From: an uncultured Dysgonomonas sp.
GTDB taxonomy: Bacteria > Bacteroidota > Bacteroidia > Bacteroidales > Dysgonomonadaceae
Direction of reading: 5' to 3'
NCBI RefSeq assembly: GCF_934668725.1
Contig: NZ_CAKUOF010000006.1
Coordinates: forward strand, 1 to 64,000
DNA length: 64,000 bases
Below are positions 17,521-26,100 of this stretch, piece after piece; the stretch's first letter is position 1; each line of letters opens with the position of its first letter. A model generated the notes under the pieces. The model worked only from the letters and a program-made list of their open reading frames with translations, had not been told where the DNA came from and made no database searches. The translations under genes were made by a program, and so were the position numbers.

Positions 17521-18492
17521 ATGGAGATTATATTAATTGGCAGTCAAACTGACACAGACACCCTATCGTCTATTATCGGTGAGGGATTAAATCTTAAATG
17601 CTGTGCCGTGAATTTTGAAGATATCTCGACGAAAAAACCTTGTGACAGTAACGATCAGGTTTTTATCCTTGCCGCTCGAAGACCTTCTTTCCAAGCAGCC
17701 GGAAATGCATTGGCGTATATTAAAACGCATAAACCCACTGCCTATATTATGCTGCTTGCAGAAGATAAAGATATAGAATTGATGGGAGCAGCCTTGGAAT
17801 ATGGTGTAAACAACTTCTGGGTACTTACTGTAATCAGCGACAGTGTTAGGGATAAGATTGTAGATCAGCTTAGAGCTTTAGTGCAGCAGAAAAAAAGAAA
17901 AAAAGTGCTTGCTATCGGTGCACATCCCGATGATGTAGAGATTGGTTGCGGAGGTACTATGCTTAAGCATATCGCCAGAAATGATGAGGTGCTAATATTA
18001 ACATTAACAAGAGGGGCAGTAGGTGGTGACACCGAAAAACGTTTTTTGGAGGCAAAAGCAGCTTCCGAATTCCTTAATGCCAGTTTGATAATCAGTAATC
18101 TGGAGGACACATCTGTTTCGGAGGGCCCCAAGACTATCAGGGTAATCGAAGAGGTTATTTATAATTTTCAGCCGGATATTATTTATACTCATAGTGTAAA
18201 TGATAACCACAAGGATCATCGGAATACGCATCTTGCTACTATAATAGCTGCTCGTAAGATAGACGAGGTATACGCCTATCAGGCTCCTTCAACCAACATA
18301 AACTTTCATCCTCAGAAATTTGAATCTATAGATGATTTTTTAGATTTAAAACTGCAACTCATAGCTTTTCATGAAACACAAAAAAGCAAGGCTGTTTATT
18401 TAAAAGATGATATAATAAAGGCTACGGCTATTTATTGGGGGCGTTATGCCAACTACAAAACAATAGAACCTTTCGAAATAATTAAATCTTAA
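17521..18492 (+). CDS. PIG-L deacetylase fused to a degenerate receiver domain
   Basis: This 323-residue protein has two parts. Residues 128-323 are a PIG-L/LmbE zinc deacetylase, with the metal motif AHPDDVEIG (134-142) and HSVNDNHKDHRNTH (224-237). Enzymes of this family remove N-acetyl groups from amino sugars. Residues 1-125 follow a response-regulator receiver fold (AYIMLLAEDKDIELMGAALE, then GVNNFWVLTV and a final helix). The acidic pair after strand 1 is GSQ, the phosphoacceptor position reads ILAARRP with no Asp, and the strand-5 lysine is missing. The receiver therefore looks unable to accept phosphate. It heads a plus-strand run with the ATP-grasp, glycosyltransferase and small membrane genes. 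Confidence 0.85.
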   Translation: MEIILIGSQTDTDTLSSIIGEGLNLKCCAVNFEDISTKKPCDSNDQVFILAARRPSFQAAGNALAYIKTHKPTAYIMLLAEDKDIELMGAALEYGVNNFWVLTVISDSVRDKIVDQLRALVQQKKRKKVLAIGAHPDDVEIGCGGTMLKHIARNDEVLILTLTRGAVGGDTEKRFLEAKAASEFLNASLIISNLEDTSVSEGPKTIRVIEEVIYNFQPDIIYTHSVNDNHKDHRNTHLATIIAARKIDEVYAYQAPSTNINFHPQKFESIDDFLDLKLQLIAFHETQKSKAVYLKDDIIKATAIYWGRYANYKTIEPFEIIKS

Positions 18493-18513
18493 CCAAACCA
18501 AACAATTATAAAT

Positions 18514-19521
18514 ATGGCTGCGAGAGTATTAATAACAGGCGCCGGAGGTCCCGCTGCAATTTGCGCTTATAAAGCATTAAAAGATAGACCATATGATTTT
18601 TTTATGGCCGATATGGATCCTTTGGCAACAGGGCTTTATTTTGTAGAACCGGCTAAAAGATTTGTTATTCCGGGAGGAATTAAGCCCGGATTTAATGAAG
18701 CTATCCTGAATTTATGTAAGCAGCATCGGATAGATATACTTATTCCGACTGTAGATGTTGAGTTTGTTCCGTTAATGGAAATAAAAGAGTCGTTTGATGC
18801 TATAGGCTGCCGTATAGTTAGTTGTAAAAAAGAAGTATTGGGTATAATTCTGGATAAACTCAAATTGATGGATAAATGTAAGGGTAAGGTTATTTTGCCT
18901 CAATATCAATCGCTGGAAGAGTATTTAATAAATCCACAGATCACCTCAAAAAAAATGGTATTTAAGCCTCGGAGCGGGAGTGGTTCCAGAGGTATTATTA
19001 TAACTTCTGCTCCCGATCACAAAGTTCTGGAAAATCTGAAGAAGGAAAACTATATGGTTCAGGAATTTATTGGAGGAAAAGAATATAGTATAGATGTTAT
19101 GCTTAATAAAGATAGCTCGGTTGCAGCAGCAGTGGTTAGAGAACGCCTCAAAGTAGATTCGGGAGTTGTAGTTGCTTCAAAAACAATTAAAAATAAAGAG
19201 ATACAAGATTATTGTGTGAAGATAGCTCAGGCTGTAGGAGTTACTTACGGGGCAAATATTCAGGTGATTGTAGATGAAAATGGAACTCCATATTTACTTG
19301 AAATTAATCCGAGATTTTCGGGAGGATTGAGTCTGGTTGTAGAAAGTGGTCCCAATATTCCGTTGATGTGTGTTGAGCATGCACTTTCGGGTAATTCTAT
19401 ACCTTATGTCGATTATAAAGAATTGGCTATGGTTCGATATTACGAAGAAATATATATGTCTGATTCGGAGTTTAGTAACCATCAGAAAGCACTTGTTGCA
19501 AAAGAAATAAAAGTCTCATAA
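18514..19521 (+). CDS. ATP-grasp enzyme, carbamoyl-phosphate-synthase-like
   Basis: This 335-residue protein has an N-terminal Rossmann-like pre-ATP-grasp domain (VLITGAGGPAAICAYKAL). The ATP-grasp domain follows, with KPRSGSGSRGI near 151-161, QEFIGGKEYSIDVML near 195, and the metal-binding LLEINPRFSGG near 266-276. Such stand-alone enzymes ligate a carboxylate to an amine or thiol using ATP. It begins 21 bases after the deacetylase gene. A plausible role is adding an amino acid or other acyl group to an amine freed by the deacetylase, but the substrate is unknown. Confidence 0.82.
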   Translation: MAARVLITGAGGPAAICAYKALKDRPYDFFMADMDPLATGLYFVEPAKRFVIPGGIKPGFNEAILNLCKQHRIDILIPTVDVEFVPLMEIKESFDAIGCRIVSCKKEVLGIILDKLKLMDKCKGKVILPQYQSLEEYLINPQITSKKMVFKPRSGSGSRGIIITSAPDHKVLENLKKENYMVQEFIGGKEYSIDVMLNKDSSVAAAVVRERLKVDSGVVVASKTIKNKEIQDYCVKIAQAVGVTYGANIQVIVDENGTPYLLEINPRFSGGLSLVVESGPNIPLMCVEHALSGNSIPYVDYKELAMVRYYEEIYMSDSEFSNHQKALVAKEIKVS

Positions 19522-19562
19522 CAAAGGGTATTGCTTTGCATAGGCTGAATTAGATTGTAGGT

Positions 19563-21059
19563 ATGATTATAAGTTTGAAAATTCTTTTGACTATTTTTGT
19601 TCTTTTAGGTGCTCTTCCTTTATTTGCATCTCTTTATCAGTTTATTTTAGTCATTTTTCATTCAAGACTTAATCACTACAAGCTAGCCAGGCCTATCACT
19701 CCTACCGTTGCGGTTGTTATTCCTTGTTGGAATGAGGCGGATGTAATCGGAAATACTATAGAACATTTGTTGTCTATGGACTATCCACCCGAATCTCTGA
19801 AACTTTATGTAGTAGATGATGCGAGTACAGATAATACTTTTGAAATAGTCGGAGAGAAATTAAAATCATATCCCAACAACATACGTTATATTAAGAGAGA
19901 AAAAGGTGGTGAAGGGAAAGCACATACCCTAAATGCCGGTATTAAGGCGATATTGGAAGAAGATTGGGCAGAGGCAGTTTTAATTATAGATGCCGATGTT
20001 CTTTTTGAAGCAAAAACATTGAGGAAAATGGTTCGACATCTTGCCGATCCAAATATCGGAGCCGTAATGGCCTACATAAAAGAGGGATCGACATCCAACA
20101 CCTTGGTTAATAAATTTATCGCATTTGAGTATATTTGCGCACAAGCTGCCAGCCGGAGAGCTCAGAATGTATTGCAGGTTACTGCCTGTCTTGCAGGGGG
20201 AGCCCAGCTGTTGACAAAGGAAAATTTAATGGCGATTGGGGGACAAATAGATACATCGTCTTTGGCTGAGGATACCTTTACCACATTCAATACCCAACTA
20301 GCCGGAAAAAAAACGATTTTTGATCCCTATGCTATTGTGTGGGCAGAAGAGCCCAATTGCCTAGTGGCACTATGGAAGCAGAGATTGAGATGGGCAAGAG
20401 GTAATATCCAGGTAACAAAAGCTTTTAAGCATATATGGCTTAATAGAAAAGTGGGGAATCTTGGCTCCTTTGGTTTTTCTTTCATCTGGTTTACAATTAT
20501 GCTTATGCCTATATTGATGATATTATCATCTGTAGGACTTACAGGTCTGTTTTTTCTTGATTTTTCTTATTCATGGATGATATTTAAGCAATTCTGGATA
20601 TTAAATACATTTACGGACTTATTTATAATATTGACTTGTAATTTTTTAGACCCAAAGACCGCAAGGAGAACGCGACTCGAAGGTTTGCTGTTTCCGGGTA
20701 TAATATCCTTGTGTCTTATTATTCTTTCTATTTATCCTAACCTATTGGATAATCTCCTGGATATTATGGTTCTTAATTCAAATGGAAATTATTCTTATTT
20801 TGGATTGGATATTAAGTCATTCATTATAGTCTTCTTCTTGTATCTGTGGGTTTCTTTATGTATGCTTGTATCTTATATGGCATACTATGCAGAGAAAAAA
20901 GGTTGCCCATCCTTTATTTCACGTACACTGTTGCTTATTGGTGGATATGGCCCGTTTCTTTGTGCCATCACATTTGCTTCTTATATAAAAGAAATAACCA
21001 AGTCGGAAATGAAATGGGATAAAACCCATAAGACAGGAAACTTAAAAACAAATGGTTGA
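19563..21059 (+). CDS. membrane family 2 glycosyltransferase, processive type
   Basis: This 498-residue protein has an N-terminal membrane helix (residues 3-32), a cytoplasmic GT-A domain and three or four C-terminal membrane helices. This is the architecture of PgaC/IcaA and related polysaccharide synthases. Catalytic features are VVIPCWNEADV (51-61), the VVDDAST aspartates (85-86), IDADV (142-146), AEDTF near 236, and the processive-type QRLRWARGN near 275. It most likely polymerises an amino-sugar polysaccharide from a UDP-sugar and feeds it across the inner membrane. Neighbouring deacetylase and YaiO-type barrel genes support an exported, partly deacetylated polymer. Confidence 0.87.
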   Translation: MIISLKILLTIFVLLGALPLFASLYQFILVIFHSRLNHYKLARPITPTVAVVIPCWNEADVIGNTIEHLLSMDYPPESLKLYVVDDASTDNTFEIVGEKLKSYPNNIRYIKREKGGEGKAHTLNAGIKAILEEDWAEAVLIIDADVLFEAKTLRKMVRHLADPNIGAVMAYIKEGSTSNTLVNKFIAFEYICAQAASRRAQNVLQVTACLAGGAQLLTKENLMAIGGQIDTSSLAEDTFTTFNTQLAGKKTIFDPYAIVWAEEPNCLVALWKQRLRWARGNIQVTKAFKHIWLNRKVGNLGSFGFSFIWFTIMLMPILMILSSVGLTGLFFLDFSYSWMIFKQFWILNTFTDLFIILTCNFLDPKTARRTRLEGLLFPGIISLCLIILSIYPNLLDNLLDIMVLNSNGNYSYFGLDIKSFIIVFFLYLWVSLCMLVSYMAYYAEKKGCPSFISRTLLLIGGYGPFLCAITFASYIKEITKSEMKWDKTHKTGNLKTNG

Positions 21060-21062
21060 TTT

Positions 21063-21251
21063 ATGAAAAAACAAGGGTCGCATAATGAACCGGATGAAGA
21101 TACTAAAGAAGAATTAGCCAGAGAGAAAAAAATATCTAATTTGCAGATTATTACAATTCTGGTTCTTCTGTTTCTGGGTGTTTTATTAGCTGTCTTTTCA
21201 AATGATCAGGCCTATATTGCAGTATGGTTGCGGAGCTTGTTTGGCAGATGA
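21063..21251 (+). CDS. small single-pass membrane protein, 62 aa
   Basis: This begins three bases after the glycosyltransferase stop codon. Residues 1-25 are highly charged, residues 28-46 form one hydrophobic helix (LQIITILVLLFLGVLLAVF), and a short tail with WLRSLFGR follows. Position and topology recall the small accessory membrane subunits (PgaD-like) of polysaccharide synthases, but there is no sequence match I can claim. Confidence 0.7.
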   Translation: MKKQGSHNEPDEDTKEELAREKKISNLQIITILVLLFLGVLLAVFSNDQAYIAVWLRSLFGR

Positions 21252-21276
21252 GGTTGAGCTGCTAAGAAAAATTTTA

Positions 21277-22122
21277 TTAATGAAGCTTATAAGTAATCCC
21301 TAAACTTGCTATATGTAAATTCCAACTGCCTACATTGCTGTTTTTATTAAAATGATTATAAGTATAGTTAATCCCTAAATACAGATCTTTTGATATAGGA
21401 AAAGCTGTATTGAAGTTAAAACCATAGTATTTTTGGAACTGTTTGGTTGTTGTAGTCGGAAGATTCTGAAATTCGGGAATGACATTATTATCTCCTGCCA
21501 ATAAGTTAAGTGCAGTTACCGTATTTTCGTTGTGATAGTACCTGTATCCCAAAATAAAATCATTGTTAGATATACCGTTGTTTAGATATATCCATTTTAC
21601 CAGAAGCAGGCTTTTATTCAAAGCATAATTTACTCCTGTATTTATCATCCAAATATCTCTTTCATTAGATAATGAGATATATTTAACACCGTTTTCTATT
21701 TCCAGTCGTTTTATTCCTATATAATAGTTAGAAATAGCCCCCGTAAAGCTCGGATACCATGCAGCATTGGAGAACGAAAGAGAGGCGTATTGATAAGTTT
21801 TTTTCTTTTTCGGGGTATAATAGAATTCATTTATAGATTGCCATCCTGTTTTGGTGGTATTATTATATGCCATCTGGAAATTACTAAGCAGTGTATATTG
21901 TGGTTTTTTTAATTTTATACCTGCTGAAGATTGATTCAGACTCATTGTGCCTGAAAAATCAGAATATTGTTGCTGTATATTAATGTAAAGATTTGTGCTG
22001 TCAACTTTTCTTAATGCAAGATCTTTTCCGATAAGAGATTGTGCTTGGGCATTAAGCTTTTGATGAGAAGGAAAATAAAACACAGACACTAATAATAGCA
22101 ATAGTGCGGGAAATTTTCTCAT
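21277..22122 (-). CDS. YaiO-like outer membrane beta-barrel protein
   Basis: This 281-residue protein has a signal peptide ending near LNAQAQS (residue 25). The rest is a chain of amphipathic strands rich in Tyr, Trp and Asn, such as LYLGINYTYNHFNKN. The last residues, SLGITYKLH, resemble a barrel terminus. Strand pattern and size match the YaiO family of outer membrane proteins found in surface-glycan gene clusters. It converges with the plus-strand deacetylase-glycosyltransferase run, only 25 bases apart, and lies downstream of the Hpt-like gene. It may be the outer membrane exit for the polymer. Confidence 0.75.
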   Translation of the reverse strand: MRKFPALLLLLVSVFYFPSHQKLNAQAQSLIGKDLALRKVDSTNLYINIQQQYSDFSGTMSLNQSSAGIKLKKPQYTLLSNFQMAYNNTTKTGWQSINEFYYTPKKKKTYQYASLSFSNAAWYPSFTGAISNYYIGIKRLEIENGVKYISLSNERDIWMINTGVNYALNKSLLLVKWIYLNNGISNNDFILGYRYYHNENTVTALNLLAGDNNVIPEFQNLPTTTTKQFQKYYGFNFNTAFPISKDLYLGINYTYNHFNKNSNVGSWNLHIASLGITYKLH

Positions 22123-22195
22123 ATTGGAATTTATTTAAATCGAGCCATTCTTCACTGCGCAAAACATTATTATTCGTTATGGCAGTGATTTAATT

Positions 22196-22579
22196 TTAGC
22201 TATTAGCCTGATTGTTTTTTTTATTTTTTATTTTTTCTCTATATTCTTCGATTAGAGTTTCACTTAGTGCCAAGCTGTCTCTCAGATTCGAGATAGCTTC
22301 ATTCAGAAGTAAAAGGTCTGCGTTATTTTTTATTTTTTCATCAATCAATTCTATTTTTGCCGAGATTGCCGACAATCCGACCATATTAAATGATGAAGTG
22401 AAATTTTTCAAGAAATCAATTTTAGAAGCAATGCTCTCATTTTTATTATCTATCAGATAACTTGTAATTTTAGGAAAAGTTTGTTCGAGCATTAGGCTCA
22501 TCATTTTATCCACCATCTCATTATCGGGCCCCCCGTATAATTCAATTAGATCTTTCTCGTTAATACTGATATATTCCAT
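22196..22579 (-). CDS. Hpt-like four-helix protein lacking the phosphoacceptor histidine
   Basis: This 127-residue, mostly helical protein resembles a histidine phosphotransfer domain. LIELYGGPDNEMVDKMMSLM (11-30) corresponds to the first helix region, and KNFTSSFNMVGL (58-69) aligns with the canonical HxLKGSSxxxG segment, Gly68 matching the conserved glycine. The aligned histidine position is Lys58, and the whole protein contains no histidine at all, so it cannot relay phosphate in the usual way. No membrane segment is present. It pairs by context with the phosphorylation-dead receiver domain of the PIG-L protein in the same cluster. The Hpt assignment is by pattern only. Confidence 0.65.
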   Translation of the reverse strand: MEYISINEKDLIELYGGPDNEMVDKMMSLMLEQTFPKITSYLIDNKNESIASKIDFLKNFTSSFNMVGLSAISAKIELIDEKIKNNADLLLLNEAISNLRDSLALSETLIEEYREKIKNKKNNQANS

Positions 22580-22617
22580 ATGCTTTGAAATGAATAAAAG
22601 TATAAATGTTACTTTTT

Positions 22618-22625
22618 CAAAGATA
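22618..22625 (-). promoter_or_regulatory. possible -7 box (TATCTTTG) upstream of the Hpt-like gene
   Basis: A perfect TAnnTTTG on the minus strand, 38 bases before the ATG. No TTTG-like -33 box lies at the 18-base spacing seen elsewhere, so this is only a candidate. Confidence 0.3.
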
Positions 22626-22689
22626 TAAATTTATCTTATTATTTCTGTTTTTTTATAAGCAATTATTGTGAGAATATATTTGAAAATAG

Positions 22690-22720
22690 AAAAGACTTAC
22701 AATTTACTGTAAGTCTTTTT
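22690..22720 (-). terminator. terminator after the tRNA
   Basis: AAAGACTTACA and TGTAAGTCTTT arms (11 pairs or more) around a six-base loop, followed by a T-run on the minus strand. It begins eight bases after the tRNA. Confidence 0.8.
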
Positions 22721-22727
22721 ATTGGAG

Positions 22728-22801
22728 TGGTCCCACCTGGGCTTGAACCAGGGACCCCCTGATTATGAGTCAGATGCTCTAACCAACTGAGCTATAGGAC
22801 C
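22728..22801 (-). tRNA. tRNA with CAT anticodon (probably elongator Met)
   Basis: This 74-base cloverleaf has acceptor stem GGTCCTA / TGGGACC with discriminator A. The D-arm is AGCTCAGTTGGTTAGAGC, the anticodon loop is CTCATAA, and the T-arm is CCTGGTTCAAGCCCAGG. CCA is not encoded. CAT can be elongator Met or the tilS-modified Ile2 tRNA; sequence alone does not settle it here. A strong terminator follows. Confidence 0.9.
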
Positions 22802-22902
22802 TGATTGAGATGTTCTCTCGAAATCGGATGCAATATTACTGCTTTTTGTTTATATATGCAAGTATTGAGACGAAAAAGCATCACCTAAATTAAAGGAAAA
22901 AA

Positions 22903-22931
22903 GAAAACCTGCATGTTATATGCAGGTTTTC
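22903..22931 (-). terminator. terminator of the ilv operon
   Basis: GAAAACCTGCAT and ATGCAGGTTTTC form a perfect 12-pair stem around GTTAT. It lies 24 bases downstream of the ilvC stop and ends the seven-gene operon. Confidence 0.85.
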
Positions 22932-22954
22932 AGTATTATAAGACTAATCATTTA

Positions 22955-24001
22955 TTAGTTGTTTTCTGGTCTAAGTTTTCTTACAACTGCACCTGTGCGC
23001 CACATTTCGCTATCACGAAGAACTTGTAATTCTTTTTCAAGACCTTCACGGTAGTCCGGTTTTGAGTTGGTGTCAATAGAGCGTTGAGCTTCGTTTCCAC
23101 ATGCTACTTCTGCATATAATTTAGCAAATACAGGTTTAGTTGCATCGTGGAAAGGTCCCATCCAATCTAAAGCACCGCGTTGGGCTGTAGTCGAGCAGTT
23201 AGCATACATCCAGTCCATTCCATTTTCAGCAAAAAGAGGCATCAATGATTGTGTAAGCTCTTCAACAGTTTCATTGAACGCTTCCGAAGGACTGTGTCCA
23301 TTTTCACGTAGAACTTCGTACTGAGCCAAAAGAATACCTTGTATAGCACCCATTAGAGTACCACGTTCTCCTGTAAGGTCAGAATATACTTCTTTTTTGA
23401 AATCTGTTTCGAACAGATATCCCGAACCTACACCGATACCTAGAGCGATTACGCGTTCTTTAGCGCGACCTGTAGCATCTTGGAAGATAGCATAACTTGA
23501 GTTCAAGCCACGTCCTTCTAAGAACATACGGCGAAGGCTTGTTCCCGAACCTTTAGGAGCAACAAGAATTACATCAATATCAGCAGGAGGGATGATATTT
23601 GTACGTTCTTTGTATGTAATACCAAATCCGTGAGAGAAATACAATGCTTTACCTGCTGTCAGATATGGCTTAATACGAGGCCATACTTCGATTTGAGCTG
23701 CATCTGATAAAAGATATTGGATAATTGTACCTTTTTCAGCAGCTTCTTCAATGTCGAAAAGAGTCTCACCCGGTACCCAGCCGTCAGCGATAGCTTTTTC
23801 CCAAGTTTTACCACCTTTACGTTGACCGATGATTACATTGAAACCATTGTCACGAAGATTTAATGCTTGACCAGGACCTTGTACTCCGTAGCCGATTACA
23901 GCGATTGTTTCGTTTTTTAATACTTCTCTTGCTTTTTCCAAAGGAAATTCTTCACGAGTAGCAACTTGTTCTACTACTCCTCCAAAATTCATTTCTGCCA
24001 T
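22955..24001 (-). CDS. ilvC: ketol-acid reductoisomerase
   Basis: IlvC (348 aa, class I size) rearranges and reduces acetolactate or acetohydroxybutyrate with NADPH, the second common step to valine, leucine and isoleucine. The nucleotide loop is VIGYGVQGPGQALNLRDNG (about 35-53), followed by GQRKGGKTWEKA. VAPKGSGTSLRRMF near 150 and DLTGERGTLMG with ...YEVLRENGHSPSEAFNE near 230 carry metal-binding Asp and Glu. It is the last gene of the ilv operon and is followed directly by a terminator. Confidence 0.96.
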   Translation of the reverse strand: MAEMNFGGVVEQVATREEFPLEKAREVLKNETIAVIGYGVQGPGQALNLRDNGFNVIIGQRKGGKTWEKAIADGWVPGETLFDIEEAAEKGTIIQYLLSDAAQIEVWPRIKPYLTAGKALYFSHGFGITYKERTNIIPPADIDVILVAPKGSGTSLRRMFLEGRGLNSSYAIFQDATGRAKERVIALGIGVGSGYLFETDFKKEVYSDLTGERGTLMGAIQGILLAQYEVLRENGHSPSEAFNETVEELTQSLMPLFAENGMDWMYANCSTTAQRGALDWMGPFHDATKPVFAKLYAEVACGNEAQRSIDTNSKPDYREGLEKELQVLRDSEMWRTGAVVRKLRPENN

Positions 24002-24062
24002 TTTCTTTTTTTGTTATATATGTAAATACTATTGTTAGATTTTTTAATTAAAATACTTGTGG

Positions 24063-24794
24063 TTACTTCCAAATAACTCTGGCCGAACAAATAACCTTTT
24101 CGTTGTCTCTCATCTCCAGAACAGAGGTGTCCGTATCAGTCTTTTTTTGATAAATATCGAGAATACTTCTATACTGTCCTTCAGCTATATAATTAATGTC
24201 AAAGGTTTTGATTTCCTGTTCCTCATATTTGTCAAGAGGAAATACATCAACAATGTGTTCGATGTATTTCATGCTGTTGAGATGTTTATTGATGTCTATA
24301 TCACTATATTTTACTTCAAATGTAGTGACTTTTGAAGCATCATCTTTTAATAATGGTATCTTGGATGTATTTGCAAAGCATGGTTTATCATGTTTATAAT
24401 TGGTGAGTCCCTCTAACTCTAAAATATTGGTAGGGCGACGCGTTTCTAAGTCAATAGATGCCCACATAGTCCGTGCATATCCAAAATAATTTCCCTCTTG
24501 ATCCTCAAATGCAAAGCAGCGTTCGGTAAACAATTTGCTAACTTCGGCTACCCATGTATGCAATTTGATAACAGTATCATTATTGGGGTATGCCGATAGT
24601 TCTATCGACATACGCATCAAAACCCATGCTCGTTGACGGTTGGTCATATACGAATAACCGAAATTTCGCTCCTCAGCGTGGCGTGTTGCTGCCTGAAGCA
24701 TAAATCCTCCCAGCATTGGAAGGGTTGCTTTTCCTCTGAAATCAGTAAGATAAGCATCAATTACATACGTATATACTCCTTCTTTAGATAACAT
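24063..24794 (-). CDS. acyl-ACP thioesterase
   Basis: This 243-residue double hot-dog protein is of the bacterial/plant FatA-FatB family, which releases fatty acids from acyl-carrier protein. The N-terminal half holds ATRHAEERNFGYSYM and RQRAWVLMRMSIELSAYP, and the C-terminal half holds EVKYSDIDINKHLNSMKYIEH, the DxNxHxxN-type active-site stretch. It lies four bases after ilvN and before ilvC. The same order occurs in other Bacteroides-like ilv operons, and a link to branched-chain fatty acids is a reasonable but unproven inference. Confidence 0.87.
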   Translation of the reverse strand: MLSKEGVYTYVIDAYLTDFRGKATLPMLGGFMLQAATRHAEERNFGYSYMTNRQRAWVLMRMSIELSAYPNNDTVIKLHTWVAEVSKLFTERCFAFEDQEGNYFGYARTMWASIDLETRRPTNILELEGLTNYKHDKPCFANTSKIPLLKDDASKVTTFEVKYSDIDINKHLNSMKYIEHIVDVFPLDKYEEQEIKTFDINYIAEGQYRSILDIYQKKTDTDTSVLEMRDNEKVICSARVIWK

Positions 24795-24798
24795 AACT

Positions 24799-25359
24799 TT
24801 ACTTTAGGTTGAAAACTACCGGATTATTTTTCTCCCTCTCTTTCAACATATCACTTAATCTTTCGATTTTAGAGGTTGTAATAGCTACACGCCCTGAGCG
24901 GATGAATTGAAGCACGCCGATCATTTCACTCAATTCTTCAAATAAAGCCTGAGTCTCTGCATAATGTCCAGTTTTTTGAATAACCACACAATTCTCATTG
25001 ATTTCGAGAATCTGAGCATGAAATTTTCGGATAAGAGCTTCTGCAGATCCTATTTTTAAGAAATCAGGCGTCGAAAGTTTGTATAAGGCAATTTCCTGAT
25101 GTATCAGTTCTTCGTCTGTATTGAAGTACGATTTCAGTACATCTACACGCTTATCTATTTGTTTAACTACCTTTACAATATCTTCTCTGTTAGAATATAC
25201 TGTAATTGTAAATTTATGGATTCCCTTAATAGCCGACGGAGATACCGAAAGTGTTTCGATATTTAATTGGCGGCGTGTAAATACACTGGTTACCTGACTT
25301 AACAGACCCACTGTATTTTCTGAAAATATTGTAACGGTATATAATGTTTTATCTTCCAT
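24799..25359 (-). CDS. ilvN: acetolactate synthase small (regulatory) subunit
   Basis: This is a 186-residue partner of IlvB. The N-terminal ACT domain (about residues 5-78) contains LYTVTIFSENTVGLLSQVTSVFTRRQLNIETL, here in pieces, and binds valine for feedback inhibition. The C-terminal half forms the activation domain. The gene is separated from ilvB by the methyltransferase gene, which is unusual, since large and small subunits normally adjoin. ilvH is an equally fair symbol. Confidence 0.92.
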   Translation of the reverse strand: MEDKTLYTVTIFSENTVGLLSQVTSVFTRRQLNIETLSVSPSAIKGIHKFTITVYSNREDIVKVVKQIDKRVDVLKSYFNTDEELIHQEIALYKLSTPDFLKIGSAEALIRKFHAQILEINENCVVIQKTGHYAETQALFEELSEMIGVLQFIRSGRVAITTSKIERLSDMLKEREKNNPVVFNLK

Positions 25360-25427
25360 AATTTCAAATTAATTAAAATTTACTTCCACATGCCTGCTTT
25401 AAGTTCTGAAATTTTTATCTATCTGAA

Positions 25428-26099
25428 CTATTCCTTTCGACCGTAAAGAACTGCAAAGTCATAGTATTTGTATAAGCAATCGACTTCTTTAAACCCTGCA
25501 TCTCTTAACCATTTTATCTGGGTTGAAACGGGAGTTCTCTTATCTAGCTTTATTCTTTCGTAAGATGTATCGATATCCTCTCTGCTTAAATCACTGGCTT
25601 CGACCTTTTCACGCCATTTCTTGTCATACAATCGACTGAGATACTCACTTTCTCCGGCAACTTGTTCTGCGTTAATAAATATTCCCTCAGGCTTCAGAAG
25701 GTTGAAAATTGTGTTATATAGCTCGGCTTTCGCTTGGTCTTCTAAATGATGAATGGCTAAAGATGAGATTACAGCATCGTATAGTTTTTCGCCCTTAAAA
25801 GTAGTAAAATCCTGTTGGATTATGTCGATATTTTTATTTGACGAAAATCTTTTTTTAGCTACATCTAACATTTTTCGCGACAAATCGACAAGCGTGATCT
25901 TTGCATTCGGATATTTTTGTAGGACAAATTCAGAAAACAACCCGGTGCCTGCTCCTAAATCCAGAATTTCAGGAGAAGATGTCGACAAATTAATATTGTC
26001 AACCGCAACTCCGTAGAAATCTGAAAAACAGGGAATCAGAGAAGGTCTTTGCTTATCATACAGCCGGGCTATCGAATTGAATTGTGATTCTACAGACAT
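25428..26099 (-). CDS. class I SAM-dependent methyltransferase
   Basis: This 223-residue protein has the SAM-binding motif ILDLGAGTGLFSEF near 45-58, then ITLVDLSRKMLDVA with the acidic residue that holds ribose, and DAVISSLAIHHLEDQ as the motif after strand 4. It belongs to the broad Methyltransf_25/11 group and its substrate is unknown. It starts one base after the ilvB stop and is followed by ilvN 68 bases on, so it is part of the operon transcript. There is no obvious step for it in branched-chain synthesis. Confidence 0.85.
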   Translation of the reverse strand: MSVESQFNSIARLYDKQRPSLIPCFSDFYGVAVDNINLSTSSPEILDLGAGTGLFSEFVLQKYPNAKITLVDLSRKMLDVAKKRFSSNKNIDIIQQDFTTFKGEKLYDAVISSLAIHHLEDQAKAELYNTIFNLLKPEGIFINAEQVAGESEYLSRLYDKKWREKVEASDLSREDIDTSYERIKLDKRTPVSTQIKWLRDAGFKEVDCLYKYYDFAVLYGRKE

Positions 26100-26100
26100 C

